A stretch of 64,000 nucleotides of DNA, taken from contig FOAY01000013.1 in NCBI GenBank assembly GCA_900109485.1, forward strand, positions 95,600-159,599, given 5' to 3'. Shown one piece after another: positions 40,247-50,909 of the stretch (position 1 is the first letter of the stretch; each line of letters starts with the position of its first letter). Made by a program: the position numbers and the translations under genes. The DNA is from Kosakonia sacchari (GTDB lineage Bacteria > Pseudomonadota > Gammaproteobacteria > Enterobacterales > Enterobacteriaceae). Under the pieces are notes generated by a model. It worked only from the letters and a program-made list of their open reading frames with translations, ran no database searches and was not told the origin of the DNA.

Positions 40247-43200
40247 TTATTGCGCGCGCTCTTTCAGCGGGAAGCGGCGACGCACCAGCACAAAGAACAG
40301 CGGTACGAAGAAGATGGCCAGGATGGTGGCGGAGAGCATCCCGCCGATAACGCCGGTACCAACCGCATGCTGGCTGCCGGAACCCGCCCCGGTGCTGGTC
40401 GCCATTGGCAATACGCCGAAGACAAAGGCCAGCGAGGTCATCAAAATAGGACGCAGACGCTGGCGACAGGCATGCAGCGTTGAAACCAGCAGATCTTCAC
40501 CTTTCGCATTCATGTCGTTGGCAAATTCAACAATCAGAATGGCGTTCTTCGCTGACAGACCGATAACCGTTAGCAGACCGACCTGGAAATAGACATCGTT
40601 TTCCAGCCCGCGCAGCCAGGTCGCCAACAGTGCACCGATCACGCCGAGCGGCACGACCAGCATCACCGAGAACGGTACCGACCAGCTCTCATACAGTGCC
40701 GCCAGACACAGGAACACCACCAGCAGCGACACGGCATACAGCGCAGGCGCCTGCGCGCCGGAGAGCCGTTCCTGATAGGACATCGCCGTCCACTCCAGCC
40801 CAAAACCGGTCGGCAACTGTTTGACCAGCTTCTCCATCACATCCATTGCCGTACCGGTACTGACGCCGGGAGCGGACTCGCCGATAATCTCCAGCGCGGC
40901 ATAGCCGTTGTAACGTTCGAGGCGCGGCGAACCGGTTTCCCAGCGCGAGGTGGCAAAGGCTGAGAAGGGGACCATCGTTCCGCTGCTGTTGCGCACGTAC
41001 CAGAGATTGATATCGTCCGGTAACATGCGGAACTTCGCGGCGGCCTGTACGTAGACTTTCTTCACGCGGCCGCGATCCATAAAGTCATTAACGTAGCTCG
41101 AACCCCAGGCCGTTTGCAGAGTGTCGTTGATATCATCAATCGACACGCCCAGCGCCTGCGCTTTGCGCTGATCGATATCAATTTGCAACTGTGCGCTGTC
41201 GTCGAGGCCGTTATGGCGAACGCGGGTCAGCGCCGGATCTTTCGCTGCCATCTCCAGCAACTGGTCACGTGCTGCCATCAGCGCATCGTGGCCCGCTCCG
41301 GCGTGATCCTGCAACTCCATATCAAAACCGGCGGAACTGCCCATCCCGCTGATGGCTGGCGGGCTGCTGGCAAAGACGCGGGCTTCATTAATGCGGTTAA
41401 AGGCTTTGGTGGCGCGTTCAATAATGGCGGCGGCGCTGCCGGTTGTCGGGTTACGCGCATCCCAGTCTTTCAGGCGGACAAACAGACGCGCAACGTTTTG
41501 CCCGTTCCCCCCGGGACCGGAACCAACGGTAGAGAAGACCGATTCGACATTCTCTTTTTCATGGGTGAAAAAGTAATCTTCGACTTTTTGCACCACTTTC
41601 AGCGTCTGTTGCTGCGTTGCGCCGCTCGGCAATTGTACGGAAGTGGTAAACATTCCGCGGTCTTCCAGCGGCAGAAACGAAGTGGGCAGGCGCAAGAAGA
41701 GGAACACCATGCCGCCTATCAGCAGCACGTAGAGCAGAATCCAGCGCAGGCTGCGGTGGAGGATTTTCCCCACCACGGTCTCATAGCGATGCGCATTGCG
41801 GTCGAAAATACGGTTAAATGCGCCGAAGAACCCTTTCTGCCCGTGCAATTCGCCCTTGTGCAGCGGCCTCAGCAACGTTGAGCATAGCGCCGGGGTGAGG
41901 ATCATCGCCACCAGCACCGACAGCACCATCGCCGACACAATGGTGATGGAGAACTGACGGTAGATAGCGCCCGTAGTACCGCCAAAGAAAGCCATCGGCA
42001 CAAACACCGCCGACAGCACCATCGCAATCCCGACCAGCGCGCCCTGGATCTGGCCCATCGATTTGCGCGTCGCTTCCCTGGGCGAAATCCCCTCTTCGCT
42101 CATGATACGTTCGACGTTCTCGACCACCACAATCGCATCGTCCACCAACAGACCGATGGCCAGCACCATGGCGAACATGGTCAGGGTGTTGATGCTGTAG
42201 CCGAAGGTGTAAAGCACCGCGAACGTACCGAGCAGCACGACCGGTACGGCAATGGTGGGGATCAGGGTGGCGCGGAAGTTTTGCAGGAACAGATACATCA
42301 CCAGGAACACCAGCAAGATCGCTTCCAGCAGGGTTTTCACCACGTCGATAATGGAGGCTTTTACAAACGACGTGGTTTCATAAGCGACTTTATATTCCAG
42401 TCCATGCGGGAAAAAGGGCTCCAGCTCGTTAAGCCGGCTGATCACCAGTTCGGCGGTCTCCATTTCGTTGGCGCCGGAGGCCAGCTTCACTCCCAGACCG
42501 GAGGCGGCTTTCCCATTAAAGCGGCTTAAGTAATCATATTTTTCTGCGCCCAGTTCCACCGTTGCCACATCGCCCAGCCGTACTTCAGAGCCATCCTGAT
42601 TGACGCGCAGTGTGATATTGCGAAACTGTTCCGGCGTTTGTAACAGCGACTGCGAATTGATGGTGGCGTTAAGCGCCTGGCGGTCAACGGAAGGCGTACC
42701 GCCAAGCTGGCCGACAGCGATCTGCGCGTTCTGCGACGAGATTGCGCTGGTCACGTCGTCTGCGGTGAGCTGGTAACTGTTGAGTTTTGCCGGGTCGAGC
42801 CAGATGCGCATCGAATATTGCGAACCGTACGCATCGATATCGCCGACGCCGTTGACGCGGCTGATTGGGTCCTGAATATTACTGGCGACATAATCGGCGA
42901 TATCCTGTTTATCCATCGATCCGTCGGTGGAGACGAAGGCGATGGTCAGGATGTTGGTATCACCGGTTTTACGCACCGTTACGCCCTGATTCTGTACCGC
43001 CTGCGGCAGCTTACGCAGCGCGGACTGCAGCTGGTTTTGCACCTGTTGCACGGCTTCATCCGGGTCGGTTCCGGCGCTAAAATTCAGCGTCACCGTCGCC
43101 TGGCCGGTTGCGCTACTTTGCGATGACATATACATCAGATTATCGAGGCCAGTCATATTCTGCTCGATAACCTGGGTGACGGTATTTTCCAACGTTTGCG

Positions 43201-43360
43201 CCGAAGCGCCGGGGTAGTTAGCAGTAATACGAACGTTCGGTGGTGCTAAATCAGGATATTGCTCGACGGGTAAAGAGATAATGGCAAGTGTCCCCGTAAG
43301 ACAGATCAGGATCGCCAGCACCCACGCAAAAATGGGGCGATCAATAAAAAAATTCGCCAT
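40247..43360 (-). CDS. acrD: RND multidrug efflux pump AcrD
   Basis: A 1037-residue inner-membrane proton antiporter that exports aminoglycosides and other amphiphilic drugs with AcrA and TolC. The length and sequence match E. coli AcrD closely. It begins [16 protein letters not shown] and has 12 membrane spans and two large periplasmic loops. The proton-relay Asp pair lies in [18 protein letters not shown], and [13 protein letters not shown] carries the relay Lys. It is transcribed alone. A BaeR box is seen upstream, so envelope-stress induction through BaeSR is predicted. Substrate preference cannot be judged from sequence. Confidence 0.96.
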   Translation of the reverse strand: MANFFIDRPIFAWVLAILICLTGTLAIISLPVEQYPDLAPPNVRITANYPGASAQTLENTVTQVIEQNMTGLDNLMYMSSQSSATGQATVTLNFSAGTDPDEAVQQVQNQLQSALRKLPQAVQNQGVTVRKTGDTNILTIAFVSTDGSMDKQDIADYVASNIQDPISRVNGVGDIDAYGSQYSMRIWLDPAKLNSYQLTADDVTSAISSQNAQIAVGQLGGTPSVDRQALNATINSQSLLQTPEQFRNITLRVNQDGSEVRLGDVATVELGAEKYDYLSRFNGKAASGLGVKLASGANEMETAELVISRLNELEPFFPHGLEYKVAYETTSFVKASIIDVVKTLLEAILLVFLVMYLFLQNFRATLIPTIAVPVVLLGTFAVLYTFGYSINTLTMFAMVLAIGLLVDDAIVVVENVERIMSEEGISPREATRKSMGQIQGALVGIAMVLSAVFVPMAFFGGTTGAIYRQFSITIVSAMVLSVLVAMILTPALCSTLLRPLHKGELHGQKGFFGAFNRIFDRNAHRYETVVGKILHRSLRWILLYVLLIGGMVFLFLRLPTSFLPLEDRGMFTTSVQLPSGATQQQTLKVVQKVEDYFFTHEKENVESVFSTVGSGPGGNGQNVARLFVRLKDWDARNPTTGSAAAIIERATKAFNRINEARVFASSPPAISGMGSSAGFDMELQDHAGAGHDALMAARDQLLEMAAKDPALTRVRHNGLDDSAQLQIDIDQRKAQALGVSIDDINDTLQTAWGSSYVNDFMDRGRVKKVYVQAAAKFRMLPDDINLWYVRNSSGTMVPFSAFATSRWETGSPRLERYNGYAALEIIGESAPGVSTGTAMDVMEKLVKQLPTGFGLEWTAMSYQERLSGAQAPALYAVSLLVVFLCLAALYESWSVPFSVMLVVPLGVIGALLATWLRGLENDVYFQVGLLTVIGLSAKNAILIVEFANDMNAKGEDLLVSTLHACRQRLRPILMTSLAFVFGVLPMATSTGAGSGSQHAVGTGVIGGMLSATILAIFFVPLFFVLVRRRFPLKERAQ

Positions 43361-43808
43361 CAGAAAGAAAACCTCATATCGCTGCGTATCGTTATAGTCA
43401 CATTGCTTGCATCAATGTAGCGGCAATGCAGAAACCAATCGTGGAGAAAAAAAGGAGAAAATGTAAATTATCATGCCTGTTTAAGGCGTATCTATGCAGA
43501 ACCTATTTTAACCCAAATTTTCTCCCGCCGTTTCGTCAGTTTAAAGACGTTTTTTTACAGTTATTGACTATTTGCGCTATTGGCGGCAAAAAACATCCGC
43601 CTAATGGTCGCGCCGCACGGAGCCATTTTTAGCCCTGCCAAATAGACGCATTTGTTCCAAAATGCGTCAGGAAATTGATCTGCTACAAGTTCGTGACAAA
43701 TAGATAACCTTCCTGGGCAATTGAACATTGCCTGTCTCTAAGACTCCCGGTAAATAAAATGCCTGATTAAAACCAGGGTTAAACAAATTAAATAAAAAGA
43801 AGGTTGCC
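43361..43808. other. Intergenic region between acrD and aegA, no narQ
   Basis: This 448-base divergent spacer holds promoters only. In E. coli narQ lies between these two genes; nothing resembling it is left. A 68-codon frame inside (43426-43632) has no recognisable similarity and poor initiation. It carries the BaeR box near acrD and an inverted repeat, GGCAAT-TGAAC-ATTGCC at 43716-43732, near aegA. Confidence 0.75.
43434..43451 (-). promoter_or_regulatory. BaeR box upstream of acrD
   Basis: The minus strand reads TTTTTCTCCACGATTGGT, which agrees with the BaeR consensus TTTTTCTCCATDATTGGC at 16 of 18 positions. It lies about 75 bases upstream of the acrD ATG. Confidence 0.75.
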
Positions 43809-45788
43809 ATGAATCGTTTTATTATGGCGAACAGCCAACAATGTATAGGATGTCGTGCCTGTGAAGTTGCCTGCGTGATGGCGCATAACGATGAGCAACA
43901 TGTATTAAGCCCCGAACAATTTCATCCGCGAATTACGGTTATTAAACATCAGCAGCAGCGCAGCGCGGTGACCTGTCATCACTGTGAAGCTGCGCCCTGT
44001 GCCCGCAGTTGCCCGAACGGCGCTATTAGCCGCGTCGATGATTCCGTGCAGGTTAACCAGCAGAAATGTATTGGCTGCAAATCCTGCGTTGTCGCCTGTC
44101 CGTTTGGCACTATGCAAGTGCTGGTCACGCCCGTTGGCGAAGATCAGGTAAAAGCAACGGCGCACAAATGCGATCTCTGCGCGGGTCGCGCGGAAGGTCC
44201 GGCCTGCGCACAAAATTGTCCGGCAGACGCGCTGCAACTGATTAATAGCGACGTGCTGGCGAATCTGGCAAAAACACGCCGTCTGCGTACCGCAAGCCAT
44301 GAAGCTCAGCCGTGGCGCAGCGTTGCGGAGCTGACGCCTGCGTTTGACGATCGCAAGGTGCGGCAGATGCGTAAAACGCCCGCGCGCGGAGAGCCGGATA
44401 AACTGCCGCTGGCGGCACGCAAGTGCGGCTTTGATGAAATCTACCTGCCGTTTCGCGCTGACCAGGCGCAGCGTGAAGCGCAACGCTGTCTGAGCTGCGG
44501 TGAACACAGCATCTGCGAATGGACCTGTCCGCTGCATAACCATATTCCGCAGTGGGTTGCGCGGGTGAAAGAGGGCGATATTGCCTCCGCCGTTGAGCTT
44601 TCCCATCAAACCAACTGCCTGCCGGAGATAACCGGTCGCGTCTGCCCGCAGGATCGTTTATGTGAAGGTGCCTGCACGGTGCGCGATGAGTATGGCGCGG
44701 TGACCATCGGCAATATCGAGCGCTACATTTCCGATCGTGCGCTGGCGCAGGGCTGGCGGCCGGATTTAGGCCAGGTGCAGGCAGTGGATAAACGCATCGC
44801 TATTATCGGCGCTGGTCCTGCCGGGCTGGCCTGCGCGGATGTGCTGGCGCGTCATGGCGTCAGCGCGACCGTCTTTGATCGTCACCCTGAAATTGGCGGT
44901 CTGCTGACTTTTGGTATTCCCTCCTTCAAGCTGGATAAATCGCTGCTGGCGCGCCGCCGGGAAATCTTCAGCGCGATGGGCATCCGTTTCGAGCTGAACT
45001 GCGAAATCGGCAAGGATATTGCGCTGGATACGCTGCTGAGTGATTACGACGCGGTATTTATCGGCGTGGGAACGTACCGTTCGATGCAGGCCAATTTGCC
45101 GAACGACGACGCGCCTGGCGTGTATGATGCGCTGCCATTTTTGATCGCCAATACGAAACAACTGATGGGGCTGCCGGAAATTCCGCAGGAGCCGTTTATC
45201 AATACCGAAGGCCTGAATGTGGTGGTGCTGGGCGGCGGCGATACGGCGATGGACTGCGTGCGCACGGCGCTGCGCCACGGGGCGAGCAAAGTGACCTGCG
45301 CGTATCGCCGCGACGAAGCCAATATGCCGGGTTCGAAGAAAGAGGTGAAAAACGCCCGCGATGAGGGGGCGGAATTCGAATTTAATGTGCAACCCGTGAA
45401 CGTGGAGCTGGATGAAAGCGGCAAGGTTTGCGGCATTCGTCTGCTGCGAACGCAACTGGGCGAACCGGATGCGAAAGGGCGTCGTCGCCCGGTGCCGATT
45501 GCGGGCAGCGAGTTTGTCATGTCTGCCGATGCGGTGATCATGGCGTTTGGCTTTAACCCTCATTCCATGCCGTGGCTGGAGCGTCAGGGTGTGCGCATGG
45601 ATGAGTGGGGACGCATTGCCGCCAGCGTTAACAGCCCATACCGTTACCAGACCAGCAACCCGAAAATTTTCGCCGGTGGCGATGCGGTACGCGGTGCTGA
45701 TTTGGTGGTGACGGCGATGGCGGAAGGGCGTCATGCCGCGCAAGGCATGCTGGACTGGTTAGGGGTAAAAACGCCGGATAAGCATTAA
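43809..45788 (+). CDS. aegA: Multi-iron-sulfur FAD oxidoreductase AegA
   Basis: A 659-residue two-part protein. Residues 1-150 form a HyfA/HydN-like ferredoxin with four [4Fe-4S] sets (C12/15/18/22, C56/59/64/68, C87/90/93/97, C121/124/133/137). The rest resembles the small subunit of glutamate synthase: a Cys-rich helical segment (CLSCGEHSICEWTCPLHNH, CPQDRLCEGAC), the FAD motif GAGPAG at 334-339, and a second nucleotide motif GGGDTAMDC. In E. coli AegA has been linked to formate-dependent urate breakdown. It is cytoplasmic and transcribed alone, divergent from acrD. The anaerobic theme fits the nearby hyf locus, but a direct link is inference. Confidence 0.93.
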   Translation: MNRFIMANSQQCIGCRACEVACVMAHNDEQHVLSPEQFHPRITVIKHQQQRSAVTCHHCEAAPCARSCPNGAISRVDDSVQVNQQKCIGCKSCVVACPFGTMQVLVTPVGEDQVKATAHKCDLCAGRAEGPACAQNCPADALQLINSDVLANLAKTRRLRTASHEAQPWRSVAELTPAFDDRKVRQMRKTPARGEPDKLPLAARKCGFDEIYLPFRADQAQREAQRCLSCGEHSICEWTCPLHNHIPQWVARVKEGDIASAVELSHQTNCLPEITGRVCPQDRLCEGACTVRDEYGAVTIGNIERYISDRALAQGWRPDLGQVQAVDKRIAIIGAGPAGLACADVLARHGVSATVFDRHPEIGGLLTFGIPSFKLDKSLLARRREIFSAMGIRFELNCEIGKDIALDTLLSDYDAVFIGVGTYRSMQANLPNDDAPGVYDALPFLIANTKQLMGLPEIPQEPFINTEGLNVVVLGGGDTAMDCVRTALRHGASKVTCAYRRDEANMPGSKKEVKNARDEGAEFEFNVQPVNVELDESGKVCGIRLLRTQLGEPDAKGRRRPVPIAGSEFVMSADAVIMAFGFNPHSMPWLERQGVRMDEWGRIAASVNSPYRYQTSNPKIFAGGDAVRGADLVVTAMAEGRHAAQGMLDWLGVKTPDKH

Positions 45789-45855
45789 CACCCGGCGCGA
45801 CAAAACAGGCTCTTCGGCATACTATAACGCTAAGTGTTAGTGCCCAGGAGCCTGT

Positions 45856-46431
45856 ATGTCACTGAAAATTAACGTCATCAAAGATAAAATCCTTTCTGAG
45901 AACTACTTTGTTCTGCGCAATATCACCTATGAACTGACCCGCAGCAACGGCGAAGTCATCCGCCATAAACGCGAAGTTTATGACCGGGGCAACGGCGCAA
46001 CGATCCTGCTGTATAACCGCGATAAAAAGAGCGTCCTGCTGATCCGCCAGTTCCGGGTTGCGACCTGGGTAAACGGCAATGAGGATGGTCGTCTGATTGA
46101 GAGTTGCGCCGGTTTGCTGGATGACGATGAACCGGAAGTTTGTATTCGCAAAGAGGCGATTGAAGAGACCGGTTATCAGGTCGGCGAGGTGCGTAAAGTC
46201 TTCGAACTCTATATGTCGCCAGGCGGCGTGACTGAGCTGGTGCACTTTTTTATTGCTGAATATGGCGATGCGCAGCGGGTCAATAATGGCGGCGGCGTGG
46301 AAGATGAAGATATTGAAGTACTGGAGTTTCCGTTCAGTCAGGCACTGGAAATGGTCGCCAGCGGCGAGATTCGCGATGGCAAGGCGGTGATTTTATTGCA
46401 GTACCTGAAATTATCCGGGTTAATGGACTGA
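45856..46431 (+). CDS. nudK: GDP-mannose pyrophosphatase NudK
   Basis: A 191-residue Nudix hydrolase that splits GDP-mannose and related sugar nucleotides; the length is that of E. coli NudK. The Nudix box lies at 86-106 ([11 protein letters not shown] to EAIEETG) with metal ligands E100, E103 and E104; Lys99 replaces the usual Arg. Downstream, [15 protein letters not shown] is family typical. The ATG at 45856 follows AGGAG. It stands between aegA and ypfG on the same strand but with clear gaps. Confidence 0.95.
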   Translation: MSLKINVIKDKILSENYFVLRNITYELTRSNGEVIRHKREVYDRGNGATILLYNRDKKSVLLIRQFRVATWVNGNEDGRLIESCAGLLDDDEPEVCIRKEAIEETGYQVGEVRKVFELYMSPGGVTELVHFFIAEYGDAQRVNNGGGVEDEDIEVLEFPFSQALEMVASGEIRDGKAVILLQYLKLSGLMD

Positions 46432-46553
46432 ATTTTAAAGGGTTAATAGCGGTGGTTTCAGATGAAGCTATCCGATAAATCCGATTGAGCAAGCGAAGCC
46501 GGAGATAGAAGATACGCAGGTTCTGCGTCTCTTCTTCCGGGGTTGTACCATTC

Positions 46554-47597
46554 ATGCGTTATCGCGGCGTTTTCACTCTGCTGTTCGGGCTTTTCTCTGC
46601 GCCGTTGCTGTGGGCTGCGCCTGCACAACACTCTTTTTCCGACTGGCAGGTGACCTGCAATAACCAGAATTTCTGCGTTGCGCGTAACACCGGCGAACAC
46701 AATGGCCTGGTGATGACGTTAGAGCGTAGCGCCGGTGCGCGAACCGATGCGACGCTGCGTATCGATCTGGGCGGGCTGGATGCGCCTGCGGCCAAAGAGC
46801 CGCCCATTGCTGGCCGCCTGCTGCTTGACGAACAACCGTTAACGCTGGCCGGAGCGCGCTGGCAAATCACCCCCTGGCATCTGATAGCCAGTGACAGCGA
46901 AACCATCGCCCGTTTTCTGCAAACCATCCAGGAAGGGCAGGCCATTACCTTGCAGGGCAGCAAAGGGACGATTTCACTGGTGGGGCTGAAAGCCGCGCTG
47001 CTGTTTATTGATTCGCTGCAAAAACGCGTCGGCAGCGAAACGGCGTGGATCAAAAAGGGTGATGGCCCGCCGCTTAGCGTCCCGCCTGCGCCCGCATTGA
47101 AAGAGGTGGCTCAGGCGAGCGTGACCCCGACGCCGCTGACCCACGCGGAACTGAATGATTTGCTGGATTATGGCAACTGGCGCATGAACAACAGCCCGTG
47201 TTCGCTGGATCCGATGCGCCGCCAGGTTCGCGTCTCGGCGCTCACCGATGACAAAGCATTGTTGATGATCGACTGTGAAGCGGGTGCGTATAACATTGTC
47301 GATCTGGCGTGGCTGGTGTCGCGGCAAAAACCGTTCGCCTCACGGCCCGTTCGCCTGCATCTGCCGTTTACGCCGGATAATGGCAATGATGAGATGGAGC
47401 TGATGAATGCGGTGTTTGACGAGAAAAACGGCGAGCTGAACACATTGTCGAAAGGCCGTGGTTTACAGGATTGCGGCGTGTCAAGCCGCTGGCGTTTTGA
47501 TGGCCAGAATTTTCGGCTGGTACGTTACGCTCAGGAACCGGCCTGCGATGGCTGGCATGGCCCTGATGCCTGGCCCACGCTGTGGGTGACGCGCTAG
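46554..47597 (+). CDS. ypfG: Exported DUF1176 protein YpfG
   Basis: A 347-residue protein with an N-terminal signal peptide (MRYRGVFTLLFGLFSAPLLW, cleavage near the AAPA that follows). The body has several Cys (NNQNFCVAR, NSPCSLD, LQDCGVSS, EPACDGW) that could form disulfides in the periplasm. It corresponds to E. coli YpfG of unknown function. It converges on tktB with a 65-base gap. Confidence 0.9.
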   Translation: MRYRGVFTLLFGLFSAPLLWAAPAQHSFSDWQVTCNNQNFCVARNTGEHNGLVMTLERSAGARTDATLRIDLGGLDAPAAKEPPIAGRLLLDEQPLTLAGARWQITPWHLIASDSETIARFLQTIQEGQAITLQGSKGTISLVGLKAALLFIDSLQKRVGSETAWIKKGDGPPLSVPPAPALKEVAQASVTPTPLTHAELNDLLDYGNWRMNNSPCSLDPMRRQVRVSALTDDKALLMIDCEAGAYNIVDLAWLVSRQKPFASRPVRLHLPFTPDNGNDEMELMNAVFDEKNGELNTLSKGRGLQDCGVSSRWRFDGQNFRLVRYAQEPACDGWHGPDAWPTLWVTR

Positions 47598-47662
47598 AGC
47601 GAGCCGCGACGCGAAGGGAAATAAAGGGCGCGCCAGCCGTGACAAGCTGGCGCACCGCAGGT

Positions 47663-49657
47663 TTATTTTTTCAGTACCGCTTTGGCTTTCGCCACCACGT
47701 TTTCGACGGTAAAGCCAAAGTACGGGAACAGTTTTTCCGCTGGTGCAGATTCACCGTAGCTGGTCATCCCGACAATCGCTCCTTTCAGGCCGACATATTT
47801 GTACCAGTAGTCGGCGATCCCGGCTTCCACCGCGACGCGCGCGCTGACATCCGACGGCAGCACCGCTTCGCGCCATGCTTCATCCTGGGCATCAAAGATA
47901 TCCGTTGAAGGCAGGGAAACCACGCGCACATTCACGCCTTCGGCGCTCAGTTGCTCGGCGGCTTTGACGGTGATTTCCATCTCCGAACCGGTGGCAATCA
48001 GGATCAGATCCGGTTTCCCGCTGCTCTCCTTCAGAATGTAGCCGCCGCGGCTGATGGCCTGCACCTGCTCTGGCGTTCTCTCCATTTGCGTCAGGTTTTG
48101 CCGCGACAGAATCAGCGCCGTCGGGCCGTTATGGCGCTCGATGGCCAGCTTCCAGCCGACCGCCGCTTCTACCTGATCGCACGGCCGCCAGGTGCTGAAG
48201 TTCGGTGTTAAACGCAGGCTGGCAAGCTGTTCAACGGCCTGGTGCGTCGGACCATCTTCCCCGAGACCGATGGAGTCATGGGTGTAGACCATAATCTGCC
48301 GCGCCTTCATCAGCGCGGCCATGCGCGCCGCGTTACGCGCATATTCGACAAACATCAGGAAGGTGGCGGTGTAAGGCACAAAGCCGCCGTGGTGAGCAAT
48401 GCCGTTCGCGATGGCGGTCATACCGAATTCACGCACGCCATAGTGAATGTAGTTACCGGCAAGATCTTCTTTCAGCGATGTAGAACCCGACCAGATAGTG
48501 AGGTTGCTGGGCGCCAGATCGGCCGAGCCGCCAAGCAGCTCCGGCAGTACCGGACCAAAGGTATTCAGCGTGTTCTGCGAGGCTTTACGGGTGGCGATTT
48601 TTGCCGGATTTGCCTGCAAGTTATTAATCCATTCGCTGGTCGTTTTCTCCCACGATTCTGGCAGACCACCACTCATGCGGCGTTTAAACTCGGCAGCCAG
48701 TTCCGGGTACGCTTTCTCCCAGGCCGCCAGTTTCTCATTCCATGATTGCTGCTGCTTCGCCCCGCGTTCGCGGGCATCCCACGCCTGATAGATCTCTTTG
48801 GGAATTTCGAACGCCGGGTATTTCCAGCCCAGTTTTTGCCGGGTCAGCGCCACTTCTTCTTCACCCAGCGCTGCGCCGTGTGACTCCTCTTTACCGGCTT
48901 TATTCGGCGAGCCAAAACCAATTACCGTGCGGCAGATAATCAGCGACGGCTTATCCTTCACGCTTTGCGCTTCCTCGATGGCCTTTTTCACCGCTTCCGG
49001 AGAGTGACCGTCAATATCGCCAATCACATGCCAGTGATACGCCTCGAAGCGTTTGGCGGTGTCGTCGGTAAACCAGCCTTCGGTTTCGCCATCAATGGAG
49101 ATTCCGTTGTGGTCGTAGAAACCAATCAGCTTGCCCAGCCCCAGCGTTCCCGCCAGCGAACAGACTTCATGGGAGATGCCTTCCATCAGGCAACCGTCGC
49201 CCATAAAGACATAGGTGTAATGATCGACGATATCGTGACCGGGACGGTTAAACTGCGCGGCCAGCGTACGTTCGGCAATCGCCAGCCCGACGGCGTTCGC
49301 CAGCCCCTGGCCCAGCGGACCGGTGGTGGTTTCCACGCCCGGCGTGTAACCGATTTCCGGATGACCCGGCGTTTTCGAGTGTAACTGACGGAAATTTTTC
49401 AGCTCTTCGAGTGGTAAATCATAACCGCTTAAGTGCAGCAGGCTGTACAGCAGCATCGACGCGTGACCGTTGGAAAGGATAAAACGGTCGCGGTCATACC
49501 AGGTGGGATCGGCCGGGTTATGTTTCAGAAAATCATTCCACAGTACTTCGGCGATATCCGCCATCCCCATCGGCGCGCCAGGGTGGCCGGAATTGGCTTT
49601 TTGCACCGCGTCCATACTCAGGGCGCGAATGGCGTTAGCAAGCTCTCTACGGGACAT
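47663..49657 (-). CDS. tktB: Transketolase 2
   Basis: A 664-residue thiamine-diphosphate enzyme that moves two-carbon units in the non-oxidative pentose phosphate pathway. The ThDP motif begins GDG at 153-155; [20 protein letters not shown] and [13 protein letters not shown] mark the pyrimidine domain and active-site histidines. Its position behind talA identifies it as tktB rather than tktA. The start lies 20 bases after the talA stop, on a shared transcript that in E. coli is RpoS-dependent. Confidence 0.95.
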   Translation of the reverse strand: MSRRELANAIRALSMDAVQKANSGHPGAPMGMADIAEVLWNDFLKHNPADPTWYDRDRFILSNGHASMLLYSLLHLSGYDLPLEELKNFRQLHSKTPGHPEIGYTPGVETTTGPLGQGLANAVGLAIAERTLAAQFNRPGHDIVDHYTYVFMGDGCLMEGISHEVCSLAGTLGLGKLIGFYDHNGISIDGETEGWFTDDTAKRFEAYHWHVIGDIDGHSPEAVKKAIEEAQSVKDKPSLIICRTVIGFGSPNKAGKEESHGAALGEEEVALTRQKLGWKYPAFEIPKEIYQAWDARERGAKQQQSWNEKLAAWEKAYPELAAEFKRRMSGGLPESWEKTTSEWINNLQANPAKIATRKASQNTLNTFGPVLPELLGGSADLAPSNLTIWSGSTSLKEDLAGNYIHYGVREFGMTAIANGIAHHGGFVPYTATFLMFVEYARNAARMAALMKARQIMVYTHDSIGLGEDGPTHQAVEQLASLRLTPNFSTWRPCDQVEAAVGWKLAIERHNGPTALILSRQNLTQMERTPEQVQAISRGGYILKESSGKPDLILIATGSEMEITVKAAEQLSAEGVNVRVVSLPSTDIFDAQDEAWREAVLPSDVSARVAVEAGIADYWYKYVGLKGAIVGMTSYGESAPAEKLFPYFGFTVENVVAKAKAVLKK

Positions 49658-49677
49658 CGTTCACTCCTTGGCAAAAG

Positions 49678-50628
49678 TTAAAGTTTGGCGGCCAGCAGAT
49701 CTTCCAGTTTGCGCTGATCAACGGCGAACTGGCGGATACCGTCGGCCAGTTTGTCGACGGCCATCGGATCCTGGTTATGTTCCCAGCGGAACTCCGCTTC
49801 CGTAAGCGGTTCCGGGCGGTGGAAGGTTTGGCGGGAAGGAACCAGCTTGCGTTCCACACTCCCTTCTTGTCCCTGCAACTCTTTCAGCAACGCCGGAGAG
49901 ATAGTCAGGCGATCGCAACCGGCTAACGCCAGGATCTGTTCCGTGCGGCGGAAGCTGGCGCCCATGACGATGGTTTCGTAGCGATGTTGTTTGAAGTAAT
50001 CGTAAATATTGCGCACCGATTTCACGCCGGGATCTTCATCCACCACGTAGGGATCGAGCGGTTTGCGGTCGTTGTACCAGTCGTAAATACGGCCAACGAA
50101 TGGCGAGATGAGAAACACCCCGGCTTCGGCGCAGGCGCGCGCCTGGGCGAAGGAGAACAACAGCGTCAGGTTACAGTTGATGCCCTCTTTTTCCAGCTCC
50201 TCTGCCGCGCGAATGCCTTCCCAGGTGGAGGCCAGTTTGATCAGAATGCGGGATTTCGGAATGCCCTGTTCTTCATACAGTTCAACCAGGCGGTGCGCTT
50301 TGGCGATGCTTTTCGCTTTATCGTAAGAGAGGCGCGCATCCACCTCGGTTGAAACGCGCCCTGGAATGCTTTTCAGAATTTCCGCACCAAAATTGACCGC
50401 CAGTTTGTCGCTGGCTTCCGCGACTTGCTGCTCCTGCGTTTTGCCGCGTTTTTTGCCATAGGCAATCGCGTCCTCAATCAGATGGGAGAAATGCTCCAGC
50501 CCGGCTGCTTTCAGCAGTAACGAGGGGTTAGTCGTCGCATCTTCTGGCTGATAATGGCGGATCGATTCGATATCGCCGCTGTCTGCCACTACGGTGGTGA
50601 ATTGTTTCAGGCCGTCTAAGTGATTCAT
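49678..50628 (-). CDS. talA: Transaldolase A
   Basis: A 316-residue TIM-barrel transaldolase. The Schiff-base Lys is K131 in [11 protein letters not shown], with [11 protein letters not shown] and [16 protein letters not shown] as other signatures. The ATG at 50628 follows AAAGGAG; a long upstream extension of the frame is judged false. It is the first gene of talA-tktB and is divergent from maeB. Confidence 0.96.
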   Translation of the reverse strand: MNHLDGLKQFTTVVADSGDIESIRHYQPEDATTNPSLLLKAAGLEHFSHLIEDAIAYGKKRGKTQEQQVAEASDKLAVNFGAEILKSIPGRVSTEVDARLSYDKAKSIAKAHRLVELYEEQGIPKSRILIKLASTWEGIRAAEELEKEGINCNLTLLFSFAQARACAEAGVFLISPFVGRIYDWYNDRKPLDPYVVDEDPGVKSVRNIYDYFKQHRYETIVMGASFRRTEQILALAGCDRLTISPALLKELQGQEGSVERKLVPSRQTFHRPEPLTEAEFRWEHNQDPMAVDKLADGIRQFAVDQRKLEDLLAAKL

Positions 50629-50909
50629 GAAAAATAACTCCTTTAAAAGCAATGTGTTATTGGAGTGCTTCCGTTCGCACTTTGATAAGAATGAGAGATG
50701 CATAACAAAAAAGCATAGCAGAAGCGTCCCGGCCTGCTTTTTGTGGGATGTAACAAAGATGCGATAAATTGATAACAATTTTGCTTATGTATGGTGAGAG
50801 TTTGGCGATGTTCAAAGTTTGCCATCGCAACAGCGGCCATACTAAGCGCCGTATTGGGATAGACATCACGCGGTATCACTCTGAAAGCAAAACGCGAAAG
50901 GAACCTCAA

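Noticed and set aside
43426..43632. 68-codon frame between acrD and aegA, considered as a narQ remnant or small gene
   Set aside because: No similarity to NarQ as recalled, overlaps the BaeR box and acrD promoter, poor initiation context.
44766..45743. 325-codon minus-strand frame inside aegA
   Set aside because: Antisense of the FAD domain of aegA; no start signal and no recognisable motif.
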